Origin: Polyangium sp. 6x1
Lineage (GTDB): Bacteria; Myxococcota_A; Polyangia; Polyangiales; Polyangiaceae
Assembly: GCF_029946515.1 (NCBI RefSeq)
Contig: NZ_JARZHH010000025.1
Coordinates: 62,001-126,000 of the forward strand
Length of the DNA stretch: 64,000 nucleotides
Direction: 5' to 3'
The number at the start of each line of letters is the position of its first letter. Positions within the stretch are counted from its first letter, which is position 1. Made by a program: the position numbers and the translations under genes. Below the pieces are notes generated by a model. The model did not search any database. It worked only from the letters and a program-made list of their open reading frames with translations, and was not told the origin of the DNA. This document shows, piece after piece, positions 41,423 through 50,281 of the stretch.

Positions 41423-42693
41423 CGAAACGCCGCCTCCACCGAAATCGCGCCGTGGTACACGCGACCCGAGACCACGTACCGCGCGTTCGGCAGCGCCGGG
41501 CTCGCCTTCTCCTCCGCTCGCTCCGAGAGAAACGACACCTGCGCCCCCATATCCGCCCGCAGATCCACCCCCCAGACCCGCCCGAACGCGACGCCGCCAC
41601 CGAGCCCCACCGCGTGCCGCGTCGCGTCCGCATAACTGGTGAATCCACGTTGCGGCGGCACCGGCGACGGCGAGAGCGCATACCCCGCGCGGGCCGCCCA
41701 CCGCCCGCTCGTCCATTCAATGCCGAGCCGCGGAACCAGCACGTCCCGGAAGTTCGGCGCGACGAACCGCACCTCCGTCCGCCCGGGCGACGTCCCGAGC
41801 GCCACGTCGAGCGACACGTCCGCGACCGGCGGCGGGGCCTCCGCATACCCCTGCCATTCGATCGAGCCCAGCGCCGAGAGCCCGAAGCCGAGCTTCGCCC
41901 GCGCCCCGAACACGAACCGCGCCGGATCGTACCCGCTCACCCCGCGCACGCGCACCCGCGTCGTCCCATTGAGCGGATTTTCCGTGAGCGCGATCCGCAC
42001 GTCGCTGTCCACCGCCACGGAGACGCCGAGCCCGCCGCGGAACGAGGCCCCGAGCGCGACGCGACCGAGATCCACCATGAGCCCCACGATCGGCGCCGCT
42101 CGATACGCGAGCGAGATATCGGACGCCGCGTCCGCATACGTCCCCTCCGCGTCCTGCCCCAGCTCGAAGCGCGTCCCCTCGCCGCCCATGTCGAGCGAGA
42201 GCGCCGCGCCGATCCCGAGGGCAAACGGCCCGCGACGCAAGCCGAGCGCGAGGTCGAACGTCGCCCGCTGCAAGGCCGCCTCGTACCGGACGAACTGAGG
42301 CTCGGTCCCCGGCCGAAAACCTATCTTTGCGATCTGCGCGTCCGGCACATGCGCCGCGAGCGCGAATCCCAGGACGAACGACGCGCGCAACCGAAATCCC
42401 ACCTGCGCGCCGAGATCCAGGCCCGACACGTCGGCCACGTCGGCCCGTCGATCCTCGATCCGCAGATCCAGAAGCCCATACCCGTACCCGAGCCGCACCC
42501 GCGCCCCGGGCGCCGCCGCGAGCGCCGCATTTTGCACGGGCGCGCCCGCCGGATCCGCGTCCGCCACGTCCGCCCGCACGAGCGCCGCGCTCCGCGCCCC
42601 GTGCCCGAACGTCGACGGCGCCGTCGCCTCCGCGCGCCCGGCGCCGAGCAAGATTGCCAGGACAACCCCTCTCGAAAGCCGCCCTCCGCTCAC
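41419..42693 (-). CDS. FadL/OmpP1-type outer-membrane protein
   Basis: The 424-residue protein has a signal peptide (SRGVVLAILLGAGRAEA) and then a barrel-like sequence. It resembles FadL-type transporters (AALVRADVADADPAGAPVQN, with Asn-rich front), and ends VYHGAISVEAAFR with a terminal aromatic two residues from the end. FadL-type proteins pass hydrophobic molecules across the outer membrane. The start is GTG 42693, whose last two bases lie in the stop of the upstream gene (GTGA). Confidence 0.75.
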   Translation of the reverse strand: MSGGRLSRGVVLAILLGAGRAEATAPSTFGHGARSAALVRADVADADPAGAPVQNAALAAAPGARVRLGYGYGLLDLRIEDRRADVADVSGLDLGAQVGFRLRASFVLGFALAAHVPDAQIAKIGFRPGTEPQFVRYEAALQRATFDLALGLRRGPFALGIGAALSLDMGGEGTRFELGQDAEGTYADAASDISLAYRAAPIVGLMVDLGRVALGASFRGGLGVSVAVDSDVRIALTENPLNGTTRVRVRGVSGYDPARFVFGARAKLGFGLSALGSIEWQGYAEAPPPVADVSLDVALGTSPGRTEVRFVAPNFRDVLVPRLGIEWTSGRWAARAGYALSPSPVPPQRGFTSYADATRHAVGLGGGVAFGRVWGVDLRADMGAQVSFLSERAEEKASPALPNARYVVSGRVYHGAISVEAAFR

Positions 42694-43913
42694 AGGTCCA
42701 CCCCCACGCCGAGCGACGTCGAGAACAAACTCCCCGCCCCCGACACGAATTGGCCATTGCCGCCGAGCCCGATCCGGAGCGCCTTTGCGAGCACGTCCGG
42801 GAGCACGAGCGTCGCCCCGAGCCCGACCGTGAGTTTGTCCCCGTCGACCAGGTTTGTCCTCCCCTGGGGCGCGCCCGTCATCATCGTCGGCTCGCCGCCT
42901 ACGCCGACACGCACCACGAGCGCCCTGCGTTTTCCGAGGTCGAAGCGCACATTCGACGCGACTCGCAGCGAGACCACGTCCCGAAAAAGTCGGCCGATCG
43001 GGCGGGATCCCAGGTTCACCCCCGGAAGCGTCGAGCGGACCGAAAGAAAGGGCCCCTCCCACGCCGACCATTGATGCCACGCAGCGTCGATCTCGAAGCT
43101 CGCGCGCCCCACGTCGAAGCTCGACGCGAGCACCACCGTCAGCGGATCGAACATCGCCCGCTTCGTCTCGATGTTCGTCGCGAGCGGCACGCCGCCCACG
43201 TCCGCCGTTGTCTCGATGCGCAGCGGAATGCCGAACGGCTGCCGCAACACGAGCGCGAGCCGCGCGCCCTCGGCCGGATCGAAGCGGACGCCGAACACGC
43301 CGCCCATCACCGTATTCGCGTCGATGTCGATCCGCGGCTCCGGCGCCCCCGTCGCGCCCGCCTCGAGCCGCGCCGGACCCCGCACCCCGGCGAGCACGTT
43401 GACCGTCACGCCGATTCCGAGGTTTCGCGTGATCCGAACACCGAGCGAGGGCAGCACGACGAGCCGCTGCGTCCGGTTGTCGTAATACGGCAAAAAAGCC
43501 CGGTCGCCCTCCCGCGCGAGCAGCCGAAGCGCCCGCGTCGGCAAAAAATGCCCCGCGAAGCCCAGCCGGATGCGCCCCGCGAACGGCCCCTCCAGGGGAA
43601 TGGTCCCGCTCGCGAAGACCGCGATTCCGAGCGGATCTTCGAATGGCAAGCGCTCGCCCTGCGCTTGCAGCGTCGACACCGAGAGGATCGGCGCGACGCC
43701 GATCGACGTCCCCTGCCCGAGCGCGAGCCCGCCCGGGTTGAAGAACGCGGCCGTCCCGTCCTCCGCGCGCGCGCTCCGCGCCGACGCCTCCGCGACGCCC
43801 TCAGGCCCGAGCCCTTGCACCTCGAACGCGCCCGCCCGCGCGCGCGAAGGCGCCCCCACCCACGCGAGCGCGACGCCGAACGAGAGCAGGAGACGCAGCC
43901 GAACGTCAGCCAT
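42690..43913 (-). CDS. FadL/OmpP1-type outer-membrane protein (first gene of operon)
   Basis: This 407-residue protein has a signal peptide (LLLSFGVALAWVGAPSRARA) and the FadL-family hatch pattern directly after it: GAFEVQGLGPEGVAEASARS, then ARAEDGTAAFFNPGGLALG, including the conserved N-P-G/A-G core. Beta strands continue to the C-terminus. It would take up a hydrophobic substrate. Tandem dyad operators lie 63-98 bases upstream of ATG 43913. The next gene starts within its stop codon. Confidence 0.85.
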   Translation of the reverse strand: MADVRLRLLLSFGVALAWVGAPSRARAGAFEVQGLGPEGVAEASARSARAEDGTAAFFNPGGLALGQGTSIGVAPILSVSTLQAQGERLPFEDPLGIAVFASGTIPLEGPFAGRIRLGFAGHFLPTRALRLLAREGDRAFLPYYDNRTQRLVVLPSLGVRITRNLGIGVTVNVLAGVRGPARLEAGATGAPEPRIDIDANTVMGGVFGVRFDPAEGARLALVLRQPFGIPLRIETTADVGGVPLATNIETKRAMFDPLTVVLASSFDVGRASFEIDAAWHQWSAWEGPFLSVRSTLPGVNLGSRPIGRLFRDVVSLRVASNVRFDLGKRRALVVRVGVGGEPTMMTGAPQGRTNLVDGDKLTVGLGATLVLPDVLAKALRIGLGGNGQFVSGAGSLFSTSLGVGVDL

Positions 43914-43975
43914 CGCGGAATCGCACCCTACCCAGAAAACCCACGGGGAGGAACTTTCCCGCCCGAGCGCCATCG

Positions 43976-44011
43976 GTAGGACATATCTCGTCCGTAGGAC
44001 AAATTCCGTCC
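43976..44011 (-). promoter_or_regulatory. Tandem 18-bp operator-like repeats (GGAC-N7-GTCC)
   Basis: Two back-to-back 18-base units, 43976-43993 and 43994-44011, start GTAGGACA and end CGTCC. Each contains a GGAC-N7-GTCC dyad, and the units differ mainly in the AT-rich spacer. They lie 63-98 bases upstream of the FadL-type operon start and about 170-205 bases from the end of the ABC permease gene. No matching regulator gene is recognised nearby. Confidence 0.6.
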
Positions 44012-44180
44012 GCTTGCCCGCTTTCCCGAACGGCGTGCGTCTGCCATGCTCTCCCTCGCGCCTGTCGCCGCGCCCGTTGCGTGTCCCCTCCACACGTCGC
44101 GGGCGCGGCGCGGCGCTAAACGACGCGAGCGCGCAGGCCGGGGGCGAGCGCCGCGCGCGCGTTCGGCAACGCGCACGACG

Positions 44181-45206
44181 TCACGCGTGCCACTTGAACG
44201 ACACCAGGCTGATCGTGAACGTCGCCGCCGCCCAGAGCGCCATCATCCCGAGCCCTCCGGCGAGGCTCGAAACGTCGGTCACCCCGTAGAGCAGCACCGC
44301 GCGCGAGAGCCGCACCATCTCGGTCGACGGCAAGAGCGCCCCGACCGTGGCCAGAAATCGCGGCAGCGATTCCAGCGGGAAAAACATCTCCGAGAGGAAG
44401 ACGATCGGCATGTTGATCGCGCTGATCACGTCGACGAGCAGCTCCGCGTTGTCGATCGCCGTCGCGAGCGCGAAGCCCGCGCCGAGGAACGTGACCACGC
44501 CGAGCATCGAGATCACGAGCAACCAGCCGAACGAGGCGAGCGTCAGCGGCAAATCGAAGAAGAGCCGCGCCGCCCCGACCAGCAAGACGACCTGCACGAG
44601 CACGATCGACGACCGCGCCGCCACGTTCGCCGCGATGAACGTGCCCTTCGGCAAAGGCGTCGTCGCGAGCTTCTTCAGGAAGAGGTTCTGCCGGAACAGG
44701 GCCATCGGATACCCCATCCCGAACAAGCCCGACGCGAGCACCGAGAACGCGAGGATGCCCGGGAAGAGGTAATGCACGTACCCCCACGCCGGCCCCTGCA
44801 CGACGTCGAGGCGCGCTGTCGCGGGCAGCGCCGCCGCGAGCCCCCCGCCGAAGATCCGATCCCGCGTCCCCACCCGCAGGACCACGCCCTCACCGTCCGG
44901 CGCGGCCGAGAGCACCGCGCTCGCCATGCGCGCGCGCAGCTTGCCGAGCGCCTCGGCCTCGGTCCGCTCGCGCCCCACGCGCACCTCCTCGAACGCCCCG
45001 AGCTCCGCCACGCACCGCTCGATCGCCGCGCTCTCGCCCGCGGAGACCACGGCCACGTAACGCCGCTCGAACGGGTGCCCGTTCATGAACACGAGCCCGA
45101 GCACGGCGAGCAGCACGACCGGGAAGATCAACGTGAACCCGACCGAGCTCCGGTTCCGGAGCGTGTCGAGCAGCCGCATTCGTACGAGCACCAAGAATGC
45201 GCTCAC
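44181..45206 (-). CDS. ABC-2 type transporter permease
   Basis: The product has 341 residues: an N-terminal membrane helix (SVGFTLIFPVVLLAVLGLVF), a periplasmic domain of about 150 residues, and five C-terminal helices with the ABC-2 signature AINMPIVFLSEMFFPLESLPRF. This is the layout of ABC-2 exporters such as those for drugs and lipid-linked molecules. The start is GTG 45206, overlapping the ATPase stop as GTGA, so the two subunits are translated together. The pair is divergent from the radical SAM operon, and it may export its product. Confidence 0.9.
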   Translation of the reverse strand: MSAFLVLVRMRLLDTLRNRSSVGFTLIFPVVLLAVLGLVFMNGHPFERRYVAVVSAGESAAIERCVAELGAFEEVRVGRERTEAEALGKLRARMASAVLSAAPDGEGVVLRVGTRDRIFGGGLAAALPATARLDVVQGPAWGYVHYLFPGILAFSVLASGLFGMGYPMALFRQNLFLKKLATTPLPKGTFIAANVAARSSIVLVQVVLLVGAARLFFDLPLTLASFGWLLVISMLGVVTFLGAGFALATAIDNAELLVDVISAINMPIVFLSEMFFPLESLPRFLATVGALLPSTEMVRLSRAVLLYGVTDVSSLAGGLGMMALWAAATFTISLVSFKWHA

Positions 45207-45973
45207 GTCGCCTCCCCGCGCCCGATCGCCTGGCCCTCGCGGATCTCGATCGCGCAGAAATGGAAGAACGCGTCCTCGACGCCGAGCCCGCGCCGCTCGG
45301 CCTCGGGCACCGCCTGCACGAGCTCGTCCTTCGTCCCGCTCGCGCGCACGCGCCCGCCCACGAGGAACAGCAGCCGATCCGCGAGCGCGTCCGCCTCGCG
45401 CAGATCGTGCGTCGTCATGAAGAGCGTCCGCTCCTCGGCGAGCTCGCGCAGCATCTCGCCGACGATCCGTTTGTTCTCGGGATCGAGGTGCGCCGTGGGT
45501 TCGTCCAGGAACACGAGCGCCGGATCGTGCACCACCGCCGTCGCGATGAAGAGCCGCGCCGCCTCGCCGCCCGAGAGCCGCGTCACGGCCGTCTCCGCGC
45601 GATGTTCGAGCCGCGACCGCGCGAGGATCCGCTCGGGCCCTCCGCGCACGCCGTAGATCGACGAGAACAGCTCCGCGTACTCGCGCGCCGTCACCCGCTC
45701 GATCTGCGCCTCCTTCTGCATCACCACGCCCACGCGCCTCCGCGGATACGGCCGCGGCTCCGCCCCGAACAGCCGATACGCGCCGCGCGTCGGCCCCGCG
45801 AGCCCCTCCAGGATGTCGAGCAGCGTCGTCTTGCCCGCGCCGTTCGGGCCGAGCACCGCGACGAGCCCCGGCCCTTCGACGACGAAGCTCACGTCTTCGA
45901 GCGCGACGGTCTCGCCGAAGCGCTTTGTGAGCCCGACGGCTGCGACGATCTCCTCGGCCCGCGCCTCTGTCAT
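45203..45973 (-). CDS. ABC transporter ATP-binding protein
   Basis: The 256-residue ATPase has Walker A GPNGAGKTTLL (about residue 41), Q-loop VMQKEAQIERV, signature LSGGEAARLF, Walker B LVFLDEPTAHLD and the H-loop TTHD. The signature-next and D-loop spacings are standard, so it should be active. It pairs with the ABC-2 permease encoded in the overlapping downstream frame. The start is ATG 45973, 54 bases from the divergent radical SAM start, which leaves a narrow shared promoter region. Confidence 0.93.
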   Translation of the reverse strand: MTEARAEEIVAAVGLTKRFGETVALEDVSFVVEGPGLVAVLGPNGAGKTTLLDILEGLAGPTRGAYRLFGAEPRPYPRRRVGVVMQKEAQIERVTAREYAELFSSIYGVRGGPERILARSRLEHRAETAVTRLSGGEAARLFIATAVVHDPALVFLDEPTAHLDPENKRIVGEMLRELAEERTLFMTTHDLREADALADRLLFLVGGRVRASGTKDELVQAVPEAERRGLGVEDAFFHFCAIEIREGQAIGRGEAT

Positions 45974-46027
45974 GCCGCTCCGAAGCCTATCCGATTCGTC
46001 ACGCTCTTCGAGTATCCTCGAACCATC

Positions 46028-47509
46028 ATGCAGGTCGCAGAGCGACTTCTCCACGAAACCACGAGCCTCTGCAAGGTGTGCAAGGACGCCCTCCCGGCCC
46101 GCGTCGTGGCGACGGCGAACGGCGAGGCCTGGATGCAGAAGCGTTGCCCGAAGCACGGCGAGCAGGAAGCGCGCCTCTCGACGAGCGCGTCCTGGTACGA
46201 GCGTACGCGCGCCATCGTGCCGAAGGAGGCGCGCCCCGCGAAGATCCGGCGCGCCGTCGAGCATGGTTGCCCCTTCGATTGCGGCCCATGCGAGAGCCAC
46301 ACCCAGAAGGTCCGCTTGCCCGTCGTCACCATCACGAGCGCTTGCGACCTCGACTGCCCGATCTGCTACGTCCACAACAAGAACGACGACGCGTTCCACA
46401 TGAGCCGGGAGGAGTTCGCCCGCGTCCTCGATCACCTCGTCGAGGATCACGGCGGCGACCTCGACATCGTCAACCTCACCGGCGGCGAGCCGCTCCTGCA
46501 CCCGCACCTGCTCGAATTCGTGTCGATGGCCCACGCGCGCGGGATCCACCGCGTCAGCGTGTGTTCGAACGGCGTGCGCCTCGCGCGCGACGAGGATCTC
46601 GTCAAGCGCCTCGCCGATCAGGGCGCGCGCATTGCGCTCTCGTTCGACACGTTCGACAAACACGTCGATCGCGCCTTGCAAGGCGCGACGCTCGTCGACC
46701 TCAAGGCCCGCGTCCTCGAGCTCCTGGACAAACACCAGGTCGACACGACGCTCATCCCCGTGATGACGCGCGGCTACAACGACAAGGAGGTCGGCCGGAT
46801 CATCCGCATGGGCCTCGAGCTCTCCTGCGTGCGCCACCTCGAAATCCACACGATCACGTACACGGGGCAAGGCGGCGTCTCTTTTGATCGCTCGGGCCGC
46901 ATCTCCATGCTGGAGGTGCTCGAATCCATCGAGGAGACGACGGACGGGCTGCTCCGCGTCTCCGATTTCGTCTCCTCGCCGAGCGCGCACCCGCTCTGCT
47001 ACCAGATCGCGTATCTCCTTCTCGACGACGAGGGCGGCCCGGCGCTGCCGTTCCTGCGTTTCCTCGATCGCGACACGATGTACGATTGCCTCGCCGATCA
47101 CCTCTACCTGGAGCCGGGCACGCGCCTCGAACGCGCGCTGCAGGACGCGATCGACATGCTCTGGGCGCGCGGCGACGAGGGCGACGAGCGAGGATTGAAG
47201 CTGCTCGACCAGCTCGTCCGCAAGCTCTTCCCGAAAGACAAACGCCTCTCGCCGGCCGAGGCGCTGCGCATCTCGGAGCGCGCCGCGAAGGCCGTCTACG
47301 TGCACTCGCACATGGACGAGGAGACGTTCGACGTGGAGCGCACGTACCAGTGCTGCGATTCGAATTGTTATGCGGACGGCTCGACGATCCCCGTCTGCAA
47401 TTACAACATCCTCTACCGCGACAAGGAGGCGCGCTTCATGGAGAAGCCGCGCGTCTGGGGCGAGCGCGCGGGGAGGCGCTCGCTGCCGCTCGTGCAAAGG
47501 GGGACGTGA
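46028..47509 (+). CDS. Radical SAM enzyme, tetraether lipid synthase (Tes/MJ0619)-like
   Basis: The 493-residue protein has the 4Fe-4S motif CDLDCPIC (C-x3-C-x2-C) at about residues 106-113 with the aromatic at YVH, followed by LTGGEPLLHPHL. Upstream, LCKVCKDALPARVV and KRCPKHGEQE, and then GCPFDCGPCESH at about 80-90, are extra cysteine blocks found in the Tes/MJ0619 group, where they bind auxiliary clusters. A C-terminal CCDSNCYADGSTIPVCNYN block is a further cysteine-rich site. Tes couples lipid chains to make tetraethers; others of the group act on unactivated alkyl carbons. It leads an operon with two SDRs and an aminotransferase, so the substrate may be a small molecule. Confidence 0.85.
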   Translation: MQVAERLLHETTSLCKVCKDALPARVVATANGEAWMQKRCPKHGEQEARLSTSASWYERTRAIVPKEARPAKIRRAVEHGCPFDCGPCESHTQKVRLPVVTITSACDLDCPICYVHNKNDDAFHMSREEFARVLDHLVEDHGGDLDIVNLTGGEPLLHPHLLEFVSMAHARGIHRVSVCSNGVRLARDEDLVKRLADQGARIALSFDTFDKHVDRALQGATLVDLKARVLELLDKHQVDTTLIPVMTRGYNDKEVGRIIRMGLELSCVRHLEIHTITYTGQGGVSFDRSGRISMLEVLESIEETTDGLLRVSDFVSSPSAHPLCYQIAYLLLDDEGGPALPFLRFLDRDTMYDCLADHLYLEPGTRLERALQDAIDMLWARGDEGDERGLKLLDQLVRKLFPKDKRLSPAEALRISERAAKAVYVHSHMDEETFDVERTYQCCDSNCYADGSTIPVCNYNILYRDKEARFMEKPRVWGERAGRRSLPLVQRGT

Positions 47510-47510
47510 C

Positions 47511-48254
47511 ATGACGCGCCTGCTCGAAGGAAAACGTTGCATCGTCACGGGCGGCACGCGGGGCCTCGGCCTCGCGATGTGCGTCGCGTTCGCGCGCCAC
47601 GGGGCCCGCGTGGCGCTCACCTACCACAAGGACGACGCGAGCGCGGAGGACGCAAAACGCGCCGTCGCCGCGGCAGGGCACGAGCCGCTCGTCTTCAAAG
47701 GATCGGTCGCGGACGGCGCGCACGTCAAATCCACGGTCGCGGCCGTCGTCTCGGCGTTCGGCGGGGTCGACGTGCTCGTGAACAACGCGGCGATCACGCA
47801 GGTGCTCCCCATTTCGCTGCTCGAAGAGTCGGACTGGGACGAGCTCATGGACGTGAACGTGAAGGGCGTCTACCTCTACAGCCGCGCGGTCCTCCGCCAC
47901 ATGATCCGGGCGAAGCGGGGCAGCATCCTCAACATCGGCAATTTCGCCTCCGAGCGCATCATCGAATCGCCGATCCATTACGCCGCCTCGAAATCGGCGT
48001 TGCGCGGGCTCACGGAGGCGCTCGCGCGCGAGGTCGGCCGCTATGCGATCCGGGTGAACCTGCTCGCGCCGGGGCTCGCCGAGGTCGGCATGGCGCAGGG
48101 ATTGCCGCAGCACCGGCAGAAAGAATACCTCGACAAATGCCCGCTCGGCCGCCTCGCGCGGCCCGAGGAGATCGCCGAGATGGCCGCGTTCCTCGTCTCC
48201 GATTCGAACGCTTTCATGACCGGCTCCAAAGTGGTGCTCGACGGAGGGCTCTAG
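47511..48254 (+). CDS. Short-chain dehydrogenase/reductase, FabG-like
   Basis: This 247-residue classical SDR has TGGTRGLG (about 13-20), NNAA at about 90, the catalytic Ser in ILNIGNFAS, Tyr and Lys in YAASK (about 157-161), and a C-terminal VVLDGGL. It is a standard NADPH-dependent ketone reductase or alcohol dehydrogenase by motif. A purine-rich GGGGGA precedes the ATG one base after the radical SAM stop, and its own stop overlaps the start of the aminotransferase, so the operon is tightly coupled. Confidence 0.9.
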   Translation: MTRLLEGKRCIVTGGTRGLGLAMCVAFARHGARVALTYHKDDASAEDAKRAVAAAGHEPLVFKGSVADGAHVKSTVAAVVSAFGGVDVLVNNAAITQVLPISLLEESDWDELMDVNVKGVYLYSRAVLRHMIRAKRGSILNIGNFASERIIESPIHYAASKSALRGLTEALAREVGRYAIRVNLLAPGLAEVGMAQGLPQHRQKEYLDKCPLGRLARPEEIAEMAAFLVSDSNAFMTGSKVVLDGGL

Positions 48255-49561
48255 TGGATTCCTACGACGACATCCTGCGGCGTGGCTTCGACGAATACCG
48301 CGAGTTCGTGAACCCGCTCATCGCGCAGCGCGCCGCGCTCGCCGGCGAGCCCATCAAGCTCGTCCGCGCCGAGGGCGGCGTCCTGTACGACGACGAGGGC
48401 CACGCCGTCGAGGATTTCCACGGCACGCAGGCCTTCGGCCATCGAAACCCGTACATCGCCGACGCGATCCGCCGGTACCTCGACTCCGACGCGCCCTCCT
48501 GGTACCCCGCCCGCGTCAATCCCTTCGCCGGCCGCCTCGCGAAGAGGCTCTGCGAGCGCGCCGGCCATTACGATAACGCCTTCTTCGCCTGCACCGGCAG
48601 CGACGCGGTCGAAGCCGCCTTGAAGCTCGCCCGCGCGCTCACGAAGCGCCCGCGCCTGCTCGGCCTCGAAGGCGCCTATCACGGCTGCACGTTCGGCAGC
48701 GTCTCGCTCATGACGAAGGGGTATCTCCGCGATCCCTTCGCCCCGTTCGTCGAGGGCGCCGAGCACGTGCCATTCGGCGACGTGGACGCGCTCGCAAAGG
48801 CCCTCGCGCCCGGCGACGTCGCCGCCATCGTCGTCGAGCCCATCCAGGGCGAAGGCGGCGTGCGCGAATTGCCGGCGCCGTTCGTCGAGGCGCTCTGCGA
48901 GCTCACGGAGAAACACGGCACGCTGCTCGTCGCCGACGAGGTCCAGACCGCGCTCGGCCGCACGGGCCGCGGGTTCCTCGCCACCGCGAGCTGGCCGCGG
49001 CGCCCGGACGTGGTTCTCCTCGCCAAACACCTCGGCGGCGGCATCACGCCGATCTCGGCCATGCTCACGAAACGGGAAACCTTCCTCCGCGCCTACGGCG
49101 ACCATTTCGCGTCCGGCGAGAGCCACAACACGACGATGGGGTTCAATGCGCTCTCCTGCGTCGCCGCGCTCGCCGCGCTCGACCTCCTCACCGACGAGCG
49201 AATCGAGCGCGTCGGGCGGCTCGGCGCGAAGCTCAAGAAAGGTTTGTCGGACACGCTCGCTCGTTCGCCGCTCTTCCGCGAGGCGCGCGGCGCCGGCTTC
49301 ATGCAGGGCGTCGCACTGAACAGCCCCGATCACCCCTGGCTCTCGTTCGCGCATTTCGGCTTCGAGGACCTCGGTCAGAAATCGACCATCTCCCCGCTCG
49401 TCTGCCACCGGCTCTACCGCCGCGGCTTCTTCTGCTTCACCTGCGGCCACGACTGGAGCCTCTTCCGGCTCCAGCCTCGCTTCGACATCCCCGAGGAAAA
49501 ACTCGACGCGTTCGTCGTCGCGGTGGCCGAGGAGCTCGAATACATCGAGGGTCTCGGATGA
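48254..49561 (+). CDS. Class III PLP-dependent aminotransferase
   Basis: The 435-residue enzyme has an N-terminal Tyr-rich region, the cofactor pocket GSDAVEAALKLAR (about 117), the YHGCTFGS loop, EPIQGEGGVRELP, the VADEVQTALGRTG block with the PLP aspartate, and the Schiff-base Lys in LLAKHLGGG (about 257). Class III enzymes transfer amines to aldehydes or ketones on a wide range of substrates. The start is GTG 48254, overlapping the upstream TAG. It could aminate a carbonyl formed by the adjacent SDR. Confidence 0.93.
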   Translation: MDSYDDILRRGFDEYREFVNPLIAQRAALAGEPIKLVRAEGGVLYDDEGHAVEDFHGTQAFGHRNPYIADAIRRYLDSDAPSWYPARVNPFAGRLAKRLCERAGHYDNAFFACTGSDAVEAALKLARALTKRPRLLGLEGAYHGCTFGSVSLMTKGYLRDPFAPFVEGAEHVPFGDVDALAKALAPGDVAAIVVEPIQGEGGVRELPAPFVEALCELTEKHGTLLVADEVQTALGRTGRGFLATASWPRRPDVVLLAKHLGGGITPISAMLTKRETFLRAYGDHFASGESHNTTMGFNALSCVAALAALDLLTDERIERVGRLGAKLKKGLSDTLARSPLFREARGAGFMQGVALNSPDHPWLSFAHFGFEDLGQKSTISPLVCHRLYRRGFFCFTCGHDWSLFRLQPRFDIPEEKLDAFVVAVAEELEYIEGLG

Positions 49562-50274
49562 ACGAATCGAAACGCAGAGCGCTCGTGCTCGGTGGCACGG
49601 GCGCGGTCGGGAGCGCCGTCCTCACGGAGCTCGCGCGCGCCGGCATCCCTTCCGCATTCACCTACCACCACGAAGAGGCCCGCGCCCGCGCGCTCGAACA
49701 CGAGCTCTCGGCGCGCCCGCTAAAGCTCGACCTCGCCGATCCCGCGGCGCTCGGCCGCCTCGTGGCCTCCCTCGAAGCCGAAGGCGCGCTCCCGGACGTC
49801 GTGATTCATTGCGCCGCCATCGTCCGCCCGGCGCGGGTCTTCGAGGCGACCGACGACGACTGGGAGGCCACGATGGCCGTCAACGCCCGATCGGTCTTCC
49901 AGGTTTGCCGCGAATTCGGCCGGCGGCTCGAAGGCCGCGGCGGCGATCTCCTCTTCGTCTCGGCGCTCGACCGCACGCAATCGCTGCCCGTGCCCGCGGT
50001 CTTCGCCGCGTCGCAGGGCACGACGTCCGCGCTCGTGATGGCGGCGGCGAAGGAGCTCGGCCCGCGCGGCGTGCGCGCGAACGTCGTGGCCCTCGGCCTG
50101 CTCGATGCCGGAATCGGAAAAGAGCTCGATTCGAAGCTCGCCGACGAATACAAGAGCTTCAGCGCGCTCCGGCGCCTCGGGACGCCCGAGGAAGCGGCCA
50201 AAACGATCACGTGGCTCGCGCTGCACAACACCTACGCGAACGGAAAGGTCTTCAGCGCGAACGGCGGGATCTGA
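49558..50274 (+). CDS. SDR-fold protein lacking catalytic Tyr and Lys (pseudo-SDR)
   Basis: The 238-residue protein has the Rossmann motif GGTGAVGSA and the fold of the SDR family (VVIHCAAIV, ATMAVNARSVFQVC, ANVVALGLLDAG). At the active site, where other SDRs have YxxxK, it reads FAASQ, with Phe149 and Gln153; the Ser of the triad is present in FVSALD. So oxidoreductase activity is unlikely unless another residue takes over. It starts inside the stop of the aminotransferase (ATGA) and ends the operon. It may be a structural partner of the active SDR, or act as an isomerase-like or binding subunit. Confidence 0.8.
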   Translation: MNESKRRALVLGGTGAVGSAVLTELARAGIPSAFTYHHEEARARALEHELSARPLKLDLADPAALGRLVASLEAEGALPDVVIHCAAIVRPARVFEATDDDWEATMAVNARSVFQVCREFGRRLEGRGGDLLFVSALDRTQSLPVPAVFAASQGTTSALVMAAAKELGPRGVRANVVALGLLDAGIGKELDSKLADEYKSFSALRRLGTPEEAAKTITWLALHNTYANGKVFSANGGI

Positions 50275-50281
50275 TTCGCCT

